Of a stretch of DNA of 64,000 nt, positions 1 through 6,995 are shown one piece after another. This DNA comes from a virus. The notes beneath the pieces were generated by a model. It ran no database searches. It worked only from the letters and a program-made list of their open reading frames with translations, and was not told where the DNA came from. The DNA lies in IMG/VR virus record IMGVR_UViG_3300048035_000179, positions 1 to 64,000 of that record; one strand, given 5' to 3'. Numbering within the stretch: position 1 is the stretch's first letter; every line of letters begins with the position of its first letter. Both the position numbers and the translations under genes were made by a program.

Positions 1-169
1 GTCAGAGGCTTATGCTAATATGTTAGCACATATTCCTGTTGACTATACTGTTGTTGAATCAAGACTTCCCTTTTATAAAAATCAATTGACAAGTCAACAA
101 ATGACTGAATTAAAAAAGTTGATTAATATTGAAAAGGCAAAAAAAGCAGTAGCAAAGGCTACTAAATAA
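1..169 (+). CDS. 3' end of Rad52/ERF-like single-strand annealing protein (continues from the right end)
   Basis: This is the C-terminal 55 codons, frame starting at base 2, stop TAA at 167-169. The same sequence ends the window, so the intact gene is the one starting at 63465 when the contig is closed into a circle. The tail is basic and Lys/Ala-rich. Base 128 (A) differs from its partner 63960 (G), an Ile to Val change. See the entry at 63465 for function. Confidence 0.85.
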   Translation, partial: SEAYANMLAHIPVDYTVVESRLPFYKNQLTSQQMTELKKLINIEKAKKAVAKATK

Positions 170-177
170 AAACCATA

Positions 178-248
178 GGGGAAGGATTTCATAACCAACA
201 ACAAGAATAAGTAACCCATAACAAGCGTTACTGCCTTCCCCTTTTTTT
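178..248 (+). terminator. extended hairpin plus T-run after the annealing-protein gene
   Basis: GGGGAAGG (178-185) pairs perfectly with CCTTCCCC (234-241), followed at once by a run of seven T. A second, inner stem is AGTAAC (210-215) with GTTACT (227-232). This looks like an intrinsic terminator or attenuator between the annealing protein and the gene at 262. The long arm between the stems makes attenuation or protein control possible, but that is inference. Confidence 0.6.
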
Positions 249-261
249 CAAAATTTTAAAG

Positions 262-417
262 ATGGCTAGAGGAGTACAGAAAGAAAAAAAATCCAATAGA
301 ATTACTTTTAGGATGACCCCAACTGAAATAGATAGGTTGAACAAGGTCAGTAAATCATTAGAAATAAATGTTTCCCAAACAATAAGGAAAGCATTAAAAA
401 ACACATTCGAAATATGA
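262..417 (+). CDS. ribbon-helix-helix (Arc/CopG-like) small DNA-binding protein
   Basis: A 51-residue basic protein. Its centre, ITFRMTPTEIDRLNKVSKSL, reads as a beta strand followed by helix one of a ribbon-helix-helix domain, and VSQTIRKALKNTF is a fitting helix two. Such proteins are usually dimeric repressors. Its stop overlaps the start of the exonuclease gene (ATGA at 414-417), so the two are translationally coupled. It sits between the annealing protein and the exonuclease and probably regulates the recombination/replication operon; the operator is unknown. It is below the size most ORF callers report. Confidence 0.7.
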   Translation: MARGVQKEKKSNRITFRMTPTEIDRLNKVSKSLEINVSQTIRKALKNTFEI

Positions 418-1433
418 AAATGACAAGAATACCGACAGGTAAACTCACTTATGAGGAGTGGGTAGAATTAAGAAAGTCTTTAGTATACAAGGGTATGGTC
501 GGAGGGTCTGATGCATCAACACTGCTAGGATTAAATCCATGGACTTCAAAAATTACAAGATGGAACCAATCTGTAGGGACTGCAAATATCAAGAATATTG
601 ATAACGAGGTTATGTTTCATGGTCGTCTATTAGAAGACTATGTCGCTGATCTTTGGCAATATTGGACAGGAGACCCTATAGTAATGATAAATAATTATCA
701 GTCTAAAAATAAACTTAGAAAATCTATAAGAAGAAACTCTATTTTCATTAATGATGATTATCCATTTCTGTTTGCTAATATAGATAGACAAATTACTAAG
801 CACGATGAAATTTCTGGTAAAGGAGTTTTAGAAATTAAAACTATTTCGGGATATAATGCTGATAAGTGGGATGGTGGAATTCCTCCTTATTACATCGCAC
901 AAATTCAATTATATATGTTGGTTTTAGGTTATGCCTATGGTCAGTTTGCTTTTCTTAAAGACGGAAGACATATGGATGTATTTACTGTTGAGGCTAATAA
1001 AAACATCCAAGAAACAATTATAGAAGAGGCAAAGCAGTTTTACCTAAGTGTGCAAATGGCTAGAGAAATTATAGAAAGTGGAAGACCACTTAATCAGAAC
1101 GAAGCATACAAAATGGTATCTCACCTAGAACCAAGTGTAGAAGACCAATACAAAGTCGATCTTGATCAATTTCTTTCAGAGAAGCATAAGGCAATGGTAA
1201 ATAGAGTTAGGATAGATTCAGATGATGAGTTGTTAAAATTAACAAGAGAATATATAGAGAGTAGAGATGAAGAGAAGGTTGCTAAAAACAACAAACAACT
1301 AGCAATGCAACAGATAAAACAAATCTTAATTCATCGAGGAGCACAAGAGGTAGATTTTGGTGATAGTGGGAAGATTGTGTGGGGAAAGACATTTAATGTA
1401 AGGTTTAAAGAAAAAGAAGAAATTAATTTTTAA
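414..1433 (+). CDS. YqaJ-like phage recombination exonuclease (PD-(D/E)XK)
   Basis: 339 residues. The N-terminal GGSDASTLLGLNPWTS (about 30-45) is the hallmark of the YqaJ/lambda-exonuclease-like viral recombinase family. The nuclease core is visible as D124 (NIDRQI), E140 and K142 (LEIKT), followed by the Gln-rich helix IAQIQLYMLVLG. These enzymes resect duplex DNA 5' to 3' and pass single strands to an annealing partner. That partner is encoded just upstream (63465 to 169), making a two-component recombination module. The C-terminal third (about 250-300) is charged and helical. Start chosen by the 4-nt overlap with the preceding gene. Confidence 0.85.
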   Translation: MKMTRIPTGKLTYEEWVELRKSLVYKGMVGGSDASTLLGLNPWTSKITRWNQSVGTANIKNIDNEVMFHGRLLEDYVADLWQYWTGDPIVMINNYQSKNKLRKSIRRNSIFINDDYPFLFANIDRQITKHDEISGKGVLEIKTISGYNADKWDGGIPPYYIAQIQLYMLVLGYAYGQFAFLKDGRHMDVFTVEANKNIQETIIEEAKQFYLSVQMAREIIESGRPLNQNEAYKMVSHLEPSVEDQYKVDLDQFLSEKHKAMVNRVRIDSDDELLKLTREYIESRDEEKVAKNNKQLAMQQIKQILIHRGAQEVDFGDSGKIVWGKTFNVRFKEKEEINF

Positions 1434-1434
1434 G

Positions 1435-1800
1435 ATGGATTTAAGTAAAATAAGAAAGGGTATATTAAAAAATTTAGCGGTAAAAAACCCTCATACGCTA
1501 GAGGTAAACTCAGTTATAGAAGGCAACTCGTACTTTGGGCTTTGTATATTTATAGGCTTAGGGCTTATGTTTGGTCACTCCCACAAAACTATAGCAGAAT
1601 ATTTATCAGAAGATGTTGATCATGTTAAGTTTTTAGAAGAAAAGTTTATCAGTATTTTAAGTGATTACTTTAACACAAAAAAACCAACAACTACTGCAAA
1701 AGGTTTTTACACAAAGACAAGTCTAGTCTTAAACTTTATAAACAATAATTATGGTAAAAAGGTATCACTTGCTGAGGTGATTAAAGATAAAATAAAATAA
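1435..1800 (+). CDS. unknown 121-aa protein with a helix-turn-helix-like segment
   Basis: Not firmly recognised. Residues about 33-62 (GLCIFIGLGLMFGHSHKTIAEYLSED is the core region) look like two helices joined by a turn. They loosely recall the DnaA domain IV or HTH pattern of a hydrophobic helix followed by a recognition helix. The gene starts 1 nt after the exonuclease stop and ends 1 nt before the next ATG, so it is firmly inside the replication operon. A DNA-binding or replication accessory role is plausible by context only. Confidence 0.6.
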   Translation: MDLSKIRKGILKNLAVKNPHTLEVNSVIEGNSYFGLCIFIGLGLMFGHSHKTIAEYLSEDVDHVKFLEEKFISILSDYFNTKKPTTTAKGFYTKTSLVLNFINNNYGKKVSLAEVIKDKIK

Positions 1801-1801
1801 T

Positions 1802-2071
1802 ATGAATATAAGTGTAAACGGACAAATAAGATTTATATCACAAGTAAATAAAGTTGAATCAAAAACTGACGATTTATCTCAACATATTTTTAAAATATTA
1901 GTTATCGAAACTTTAGACAACTCATACCTTGCAATTCATTGTTGGGATGGAGCAGTTGAAAAGATAAAAGATTATAAGGTAAAAGATCTTGTTGAGTTGG
2001 AATGCAGATTAGAGTCACATAGAAACAGGAAAAACAAAGATTTGTGGTATCATAAACTGTTATTAAGATGA
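1802..2071 (+). CDS. small OB-fold-like protein (DUF3127-like), probable ssDNA-binding accessory
   Basis: 89 residues, mostly alternating beta strands. The pattern (strand, then LAIHCWDGAVEKIKDYKVKD, then LVELECRLES and a final LWYHKLLLR) resembles the DUF3127 proteins common in Bacteroidota and their phages, which are OB folds likened to single-strand binding proteins. It overlaps the next gene by 4 nt (ATGA). A second, longer relative lies at 5264. Assignment rests on pattern and context, not on an invariant motif. Confidence 0.55.
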   Translation: MNISVNGQIRFISQVNKVESKTDDLSQHIFKILVIETLDNSYLAIHCWDGAVEKIKDYKVKDLVELECRLESHRNRKNKDLWYHKLLLR

Positions 2072-2682
2072 TAAGAAGCACAACTGTAATTTATGAAGTC
2101 TTGAGAAGATATGATCTTTCTCCTATAGCCTATATGTTAAGCGATTTAATTTATAAATACACATCTCATGATGGGTACTGTGATAAGAATTTAAAAGACT
2201 TGTCAGAGGAGTTAAATTGTTCACCTCGATCACTAACAAGATATGTTTCAGATTTGGTAGAAAAAAAATTTATTGAAAACATTGGTACGAAATCTCATCC
2301 AAAGTACAGAACAACTCCACTTTGGTTTAGACTAGGAGTTTCAGATGGTATTGAGGTTATATCTTTAGAATATCAAAAAACATGTAAAGATGTTATTGAT
2401 TATATAAATAATAAATACAACAAAAAATACAATCCAAGAACATACGAGAAAAGATTTAAAAGTATTCTCTCAAAAAAGTTTAATGGAGAACCTATAACAG
2501 GTAAAATTATGGTTAATGTATTTGATTGGTGTAAATCACAATGGAGTGAAAAGTATCAATCATCAGTAACCCCCGAAGTTATATTCGGAAACAAATTCAC
2601 AGAGAAATATTTAATTCAATATACAGAGTGGGATTCAATTAATAAGGTATCCCCCAACAGAAAAAGAGTAGCAATTATATGA
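2068..2682 (+). CDS. replication initiator / helicase-loader-like protein (winged helix + Phg_2220_C-like domain)
   Basis: 204 residues in two parts. Residues 1-85 look like a winged helix (KNLKDLSEELNCSPRSLTRY, then LVEKKFIENIG). Residues about 108-190, with VIDYINNKYNKKYNPRT, WCKSQWSE and TPEVIFGNKF, match the conserved phage C-terminal domain found in replisome-organizer proteins. Such proteins melt or mark the phage origin and bring in the helicase. It lies directly upstream of the primase-helicase and overlaps it by 4 nt, which supports that role. Confidence 0.7.
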   Translation: MIRSTTVIYEVLRRYDLSPIAYMLSDLIYKYTSHDGYCDKNLKDLSEELNCSPRSLTRYVSDLVEKKFIENIGTKSHPKYRTTPLWFRLGVSDGIEVISLEYQKTCKDVIDYINNKYNKKYNPRTYEKRFKSILSKKFNGEPITGKIMVNVFDWCKSQWSEKYQSSVTPEVIFGNKFTEKYLIQYTEWDSINKVSPNRKRVAII

Positions 2683-4394
2683 CAAACTATTTATCAAAAC
2701 TACAAGCACTTGGCATCGATGTCAAGAATGGCACAGGCACTGAACCTCAAAAAACTAAGTGTCCAAAATGTTCTCACACTAGAAAAAAGAACAAAAACGA
2801 AAAATGTCTTAGGGTATGGGTAGAGACAGGAACTTATTACTGCCATCATTGTGGTGACAATGGTTCTGTTGCAGAGTATGAAACCGAATATGAATTACCA
2901 ACTGTAAAAGCATCTCCTTTATCTCCTAAAATATTAAAATTTTTCAAGGATAGAGGTATAAATGAAAGCACAATAGAATACTTTGGTGTTACGGAGGGTG
3001 TAGAGTATATGCCACAAGTACAAAGTGAAAGACCTGTAATACAGTTTAATTACATTAGAAAGGGTAGGAGAATTAACATAAAATTTAGAGACTCTCAAAA
3101 GAATTTTAAACTAAACAAAGGTTCAGAAATGATCATGTATGGTTTAGATTTAATTAATCCTGCAACTTGGTGTATTATAACAGAAGGTGAGTTTGATGCA
3201 ATGGCTTTTTACGAGGCAGGATTGCAAGAAAATAGACTTATGTTTGCTTGTTCTGTACCAAATGGCGCATCTACAGGAAATCAAAATCTCACATACTTAG
3301 ATAATAGTATCGATGAGTTTGAAAATAAAGACAAAATATATTTAGCATTAGATAATGATGCACCAGGAATAAAACTAAGAGACGAGTTGTCAAGGCGACT
3401 AGGTAAGGATAGAGTTTGGTTAGTAAACTTTCCCGATGGATGTAAAGATGCCAATGATGTTTTACTCAAACATGGGTCGTTTGAATTAATTAAGTGTATA
3501 GACTCTGCAAAACCCTTTCCTTTGGAGGGGGTGAGTAAAGCATCTGACTCTCGTAAAGAAATACATAATCTTTATAATCATGGAATGCCAAAGGGTGATG
3601 AGATTGGTTATAAAGAGTTTGACCAACTTATGTCATGGAGACCAAGTGAATTTACACTAGTTACAGGAGTTCCTGGTCATGGTAAGTCGTCTTTCGTTGA
3701 TCAAGTTATAGTAGAGTTAGCGAGACAAGGATGGAAGTTTGGAATATTTTCAGCAGAAAAACAACCAATAAAAGTACATGTTGCAGAATTGATAGAAAAA
3801 TATACAGGTAAAAGATTTGGTAAAGGTTCAGTAGATAATTTGCAACCACACGAATTAGACCCTGCAATAGACTTTGTAAACAAACATTTCTTCTTCATAA
3901 ATCTTAAGGATAATGATTTAACAGTAGAAGGTATATTGAATAAAGGAAAAGAGTTAGTTAAAAAAATGGGAATAAACTGCTTAATTATTGACAATTGGGC
4001 GTTTGTAGAGCATAAGATAGAGAGAGGAATGAATGAACATCAATATACAGGACTTCAACTATCTAAAATAAAAATATTTAAAGAGGCTTATGACTGCGGT
4101 GTAATACTTGTTGCTCACCCTCAAAAATTAAAAAAAGAGAATGGGAAGGTAGAGGTCGCTTCAGGTTACAGCGTAAGTGGCTCTTCCCACTTCTTTAATA
4201 AAGTAGATAATGGAATTACTGTATACCGAGATTTTGAAAGAGAACTTGTCGAGGTGCATGTTTGGAAGGTTCGATGGAGGTTCACAGGAAAAACAGGTAT
4301 GCAGGAATTCAAATATAATTTAAATACTACTTGTTACACTGAATATGAAGAAACAACACATAACGGTCAATATGCGAAATTCCAAGGACAATAA
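2679..4394 (+). CDS. bifunctional primase-helicase (T7 gp4-like)
   Basis: 571 residues. A zinc ribbon has cysteines at 28, 31, 55 and 58 (CPKC...CHHC). A TOPRIM primase core follows with E169 (TEGEFDAM) and the acidic pair D225/D227 (ALDNDAPG). The C-terminal half is a DnaB/RecA-type helicase, with Walker A GVPGHGKS at 330-337 and Walker B aspartate D438 (CLIIDNWAF). It makes primers and unwinds DNA at the fork. It is translationally coupled to the initiator-like gene upstream. The end overlaps the next gene by about 23 nt. Confidence 0.92.
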   Translation: MTNYLSKLQALGIDVKNGTGTEPQKTKCPKCSHTRKKNKNEKCLRVWVETGTYYCHHCGDNGSVAEYETEYELPTVKASPLSPKILKFFKDRGINESTIEYFGVTEGVEYMPQVQSERPVIQFNYIRKGRRINIKFRDSQKNFKLNKGSEMIMYGLDLINPATWCIITEGEFDAMAFYEAGLQENRLMFACSVPNGASTGNQNLTYLDNSIDEFENKDKIYLALDNDAPGIKLRDELSRRLGKDRVWLVNFPDGCKDANDVLLKHGSFELIKCIDSAKPFPLEGVSKASDSRKEIHNLYNHGMPKGDEIGYKEFDQLMSWRPSEFTLVTGVPGHGKSSFVDQVIVELARQGWKFGIFSAEKQPIKVHVAELIEKYTGKRFGKGSVDNLQPHELDPAIDFVNKHFFFINLKDNDLTVEGILNKGKELVKKMGINCLIIDNWAFVEHKIERGMNEHQYTGLQLSKIKIFKEAYDCGVILVAHPQKLKKENGKVEVASGYSVSGSSHFFNKVDNGITVYRDFERELVEVHVWKVRWRFTGKTGMQEFKYNLNTTCYTEYEETTHNGQYAKFQGQ

Positions 4395-4671
4395 ACAAAA
4401 ACTATATAAGGTTGTGTGGGGTAGAAACAAATGGGGTACGTCTATAGGAAAGCAGAAAGTATTTGAAAGTGGAGACTTTTTAAGACCTGCGATGCTTGAT
4501 GAGGTTGTGCCTGATAAAGAAGAGTACTTTATAAGACCTAATGGAACAGGTGATTGTTATTATCTGCTTTATAAAGGTTTTGATAAGAGTGTTAAATATG
4601 ATGATATAAAAACATTTGTAGAGCACAAAATGGTTTATGTCTATAAAGATTTTAATGTATATGGGAAATAA
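4372..4671 (+). CDS. unknown 99-aa replication-operon protein
   Basis: Not recognised. A basic N terminus (MRNSKDNKQKLYKVVWGRNK) is followed by a compact mixed domain rich in aromatic and acidic residues. An in-frame ATG exists at 4345, but 4372 gives a shorter overlap with the primase-helicase gene. The 3' end overlaps the next gene (ATG at 4661). Context suggests a small replication or repair accessory; nothing in the sequence shows an activity. Confidence 0.55.
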   Translation: MRNSKDNKQKLYKVVWGRNKWGTSIGKQKVFESGDFLRPAMLDEVVPDKEEYFIRPNGTGDCYYLLYKGFDKSVKYDDIKTFVEHKMVYVYKDFNVYGK

Positions 4672-5008
4672 AAACAGAAGAAAAGGTCACGATTATGAGC
4701 GTGAATTAGTTAAAGATTTTAAAAAATTAGGATTTACAAATTGTGTTACCTCTAGGTATGGCTCAAAAATGCTAGATGATCAAGGAATTGATCTTATGTA
4801 TACAGGAGATTTTGCAGTACAAGCAAAATGTTACACAAGAAATCCAAACTACAGAAAAGTATTAGAAGAGATGCAGATTAGACCTACAGATATTCCAATA
4901 GTGTTTCATAAAGTTCCAAGAGGAAGAGAGTACTGTGTTCTTTATAAGGAAGATATGATAGAGTTAATAGAAATGTTAGTAACAAACAAAATAATAAATA
5001 CACCATAA
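4661..5008 (+). CDS. PD-(D/E)XK endonuclease, Holliday-junction-resolvase-like
   Basis: About 115 residues with the start at MGNKNRRKGHDYERELVKD, overlapping the previous stop. The order of residues fits an archaeal-type resolvase or VRR-like nuclease: E in HDYERE, D in DDQGIDLMY, and Q-x-K in FAVQAKCYT. Such enzymes cut branched DNA, which fits a recombination/replication operon. A longer frame to 4637 exists, but it would overlap the preceding gene more. Exact substrate is unknown. Confidence 0.7.
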   Translation: MGNKNRRKGHDYERELVKDFKKLGFTNCVTSRYGSKMLDDQGIDLMYTGDFAVQAKCYTRNPNYRKVLEEMQIRPTDIPIVFHKVPRGREYCVLYKEDMIELIEMLVTNKIINTP

Positions 5009-5245
5009 ATGAAAGAGATGCCTGTAAATTATAAAATTAGAATACCTACAATCGACAAGTTACTTACAGAACATAATGAGGCTCATGTAAACATTGTATC
5101 GGTAAACAACACAAAAGAAGAAATTAAAAAACTAAGAGAGTTAGATAACACTCTTGTAAAGCAAATAGATGATGTTAATAGCATTGTCTGTGAAGTCCTT
5201 GAATATTTTGAGGCGAGAGGCTTAAACACCTCTGAATATATATAA
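5009..5245 (+). CDS. unknown 78-aa helical protein
   Basis: No family recognised. Residues about 28-70 are heptad-like (NTKEEIKKLRELDNTLVKQI) and should form a coiled coil or long helix. It starts immediately after the nuclease stop with no gap, so it belongs to the same transcript. Confidence 0.55.
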   Translation: MKEMPVNYKIRIPTIDKLLTEHNEAHVNIVSVNNTKEEIKKLRELDNTLVKQIDDVNSIVCEVLEYFEARGLNTSEYI

Positions 5246-5263
5246 CACTTTAATATTTTAATT

Positions 5264-5626
5264 ATGTCAAATTCAGTAGAATTACAAGGTCGCATCAAAG
5301 AAATCTCAGATGCACAAACCATTCAAACTCAAAAAGGAGATCTTGAAAAAAGAGTACTTACAGTTGAATTAGGAGGAGACTCTCAGTATCCTGTTAATTA
5401 TCCTGTAGAGGCTATTGGAGCCAAAGCAAATTTATTCAATGCTTACAATGTAGGTGATGAAGTAAAAGTTTCTGTTAACCTAAGAAGTTATACAGATCGT
5501 AATGGCGAACTAAGAACAGCAAACGCTAATGCATGGAAAATTACTTATGCGGATGGTAATATCCCTAGTAACAACAATACCCACGCAAAGAATGTTGAAG
5601 ATGCAGTAAATGATCTTGCATTTTAA
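5264..5626 (+). CDS. DUF3127-type OB-fold protein, candidate phage SSB
   Basis: 120 residues. The strands ELQGRIKEISDAQTIQTQ, KRVLTVELGG and YNVGDEVKVSVNLRSYTDR, ending in NANAWKI, follow the DUF3127 pattern known from Bacteroidota. The last residues, EDAVNDLAF, are acidic and end in a hydrophobic Phe, like the C-terminal tip by which bacterial SSB recruits partners. I infer an SSB-like role for the phage replisome. Upstream gap is only 18 nt. The following start overlaps its stop (TAATG). Confidence 0.7.
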   Translation: MSNSVELQGRIKEISDAQTIQTQKGDLEKRVLTVELGGDSQYPVNYPVEAIGAKANLFNAYNVGDEVKVSVNLRSYTDRNGELRTANANAWKITYADGNIPSNNNTHAKNVEDAVNDLAF

Positions 5627-5949
5627 TGGATACTAGAGAGAAAATTGAGAGGGTTGGTGCTGAAATCATCAGCCTTCTCATCTCTAAAAACGCTGATTAT
5701 GGTGATAGTGCTACATCTCCAATAAGTGTTTTTGGTGACGGAGATCCAATAAAATCTTTATGTGCCAGAATAGATGATAAAATATCTAGGATAAAACAAA
5801 AGGGTATTTATGACAAGACAGAAGATACTGTTAAAGATCTTACAGGTTATTTAATTTTGTTACTTATAGCATTACGAGATCAAGAAGAAAATAAGGATGA
5901 TGAAAAAACACCATCTAGGTATTTCACAAACAATAGTTGGGGGATTTAG
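5626..5949 (+). CDS. DUF1599 / Nmad1-like (MazG-related) protein
   Basis: 107 residues. Motifs SKNADYGDSAT, CARIDDKISRIKQ and TVKDLTGYLILLLIALRD match the DUF1599 family, an all-helical group resembling MazG. The family has been linked by context to nucleotide metabolism or modified bases in phages. It is the last gene of the rightward replication operon, and its stop lies inside the terminator hairpin. Confidence 0.75.
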   Translation: MDTREKIERVGAEIISLLISKNADYGDSATSPISVFGDGDPIKSLCARIDDKISRIKQKGIYDKTEDTVKDLTGYLILLLIALRDQEENKDDEKTPSRYFTNNSWGI

Positions 5950-5968
5950 GTCTCCTAACTATTTTTTT
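5934..5968 (+). terminator. intrinsic terminator at the convergent junction
   Basis: An 11-bp stem with two G-T pairs, TAGTTGGGGGA (5934-5944) with TCTCCTAACTA (5951-5961), has a 6-nt loop and is followed by seven T. It ends the rightward replication operon. The stem also overlaps the stop codon of the leftward holin gene, so both transcripts end here. Confidence 0.8.
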
Positions 5969-6420
5969 ATTGTGTTATACTTTTCAAATCCTCTACTTCC
6001 AAAGTATGCTACATAAATAGTAACTAATAATGTTTTTAAAAGTTCTATCCAACTAGCATCAATTTCAAATGCAATATCTAAAGCGTCTAATAATATATAC
6101 AAAGACGTTATAACTGTAAGATATATTAATGTTAGAGGTCTCGTATTTTTCGAAAGCCATGAGTCAGATTTCATATCAGACTCCCATCTTTTACTAACCT
6201 CTTGTAACTCGATCATATCAAGTTCTAATAACTTCATTGCTTTTTCTTTGTCCTCTGGAGGTAGTACAGCAGGATCTTCCTTATCAATTAAGTTTTTTAC
6301 AATACCTAAAACACCAGAACTAGGTAACATATCACCTACAACATCTGCTATTTTAGAACCACTCCCAAGCAAGAACTTTCCTACTTTAGTGTCTTTAAAT
6401 TTTTTCTTTGGTTTACTCAT
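5959..6420 (-). CDS. holin, GTA-type 3-TM family
   Basis: 153 residues. The block EVSKRWESDMKSDSWLSKN followed by TRPLTLIYLTVITSLYILL is typical of the GTA_holin_3TM family. Hydrophobic stretches lie near 95-115 and 125-142. The N terminus is basic and soluble. Holins permeabilise the inner membrane so that the endolysin can reach the cell wall. It is the last gene of the late operon, next to the amidase, forming the lysis cassette. Confidence 0.8.
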   Translation of the reverse strand: MSKPKKKFKDTKVGKFLLGSGSKIADVVGDMLPSSGVLGIVKNLIDKEDPAVLPPEDKEKAMKLLELDMIELQEVSKRWESDMKSDSWLSKNTRPLTLIYLTVITSLYILLDALDIAFEIDASWIELLKTLLVTIYVAYFGSRGFEKYNTIKK

Positions 6421-6580
6421 TTCCTTCCCACCATTTTATATGTAACATAAAAAATATGAAATATAAGTTTAATTCATACCAGTCTTCATCTCCTTCAGGA
6501 GTAAAGAACGCCCAACCTAACATCGGACCTATTCTGAATCTTTCTGAGATTACTACCTCATAACCTATATTATCGAACAT
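6413..6580 (-). CDS. unknown 55-aa protein between amidase and holin
   Basis: The start at 6580 (MFDNIGYEVVISERF) gives an 11-nt overlap with the amidase gene and an 8-nt overlap with the holin gene. A longer frame back to 6697 would run deep into the amidase gene. The C-terminal half, LNLYFIFFMLHIKWW, is strongly hydrophobic and could sit in a membrane. A lysis accessory role is possible by position, but no family is recognised. Confidence 0.55.
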   Translation of the reverse strand: MFDNIGYEVVISERFRIGPMLGWAFFTPEGDEDWYELNLYFIFFMLHIKWWEGNE

Positions 6581-6995
6581 ATTTGTCTTGTATTGATTTG
6601 TATTCTTCTTTAGCGTCATAACTTGGACATGCCTTCGAGGAGAAGTCTCTATGACCATATACCTCAGCACCTGGATAACTAGCACAAAGATAACCAACTA
6701 AATACTCTAGGCTGTCAATTTGAGCATCCGTTCTGGTGTCTTTTGGATTCATATCCGCATCACATCCTCCGACATATGTAATACCTATACTGTATTTGTT
6801 ATGTCCCTTTACGTGAGCACCTGATATATTTAGAGGTCGCCCCTGATTAATAGTTCCATCAAGTTGCACAACATAGTGATATCCTATCTGTGACCATCCT
6901 CTTTGTTTGTGCCATGAATCAATTTCCTCTACTGAAACTGGTCTACCTTCAGGAGTAGCAGTACAGTGTACTACAATCTTGTTTATTTTTCTCAT
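6570..6995 (-). CDS. endolysin: N-acetylmuramoyl-L-alanine amidase (T7 lysozyme-like)
   Basis: 141 residues, a single amidase_2 domain. Zinc ligands H10 (VVHCTA), H115 (YGHRDF) and C123 (KACPSYD), plus Y39 and K121, fall at the spacing of T7 lysozyme H17, Y46, H122, K128 and C130. It cleaves the bond between muramic acid and the stem peptide. No signal peptide is seen, so it should need the neighbouring holin. It overlaps the 2664-aa gene by 4 nt. Confidence 0.9.
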   Translation of the reverse strand: MRKINKIVVHCTATPEGRPVSVEEIDSWHKQRGWSQIGYHYVVQLDGTINQGRPLNISGAHVKGHNKYSIGITYVGGCDADMNPKDTRTDAQIDSLEYLVGYLCASYPGAEVYGHRDFSSKACPSYDAKEEYKSIQDKYVR

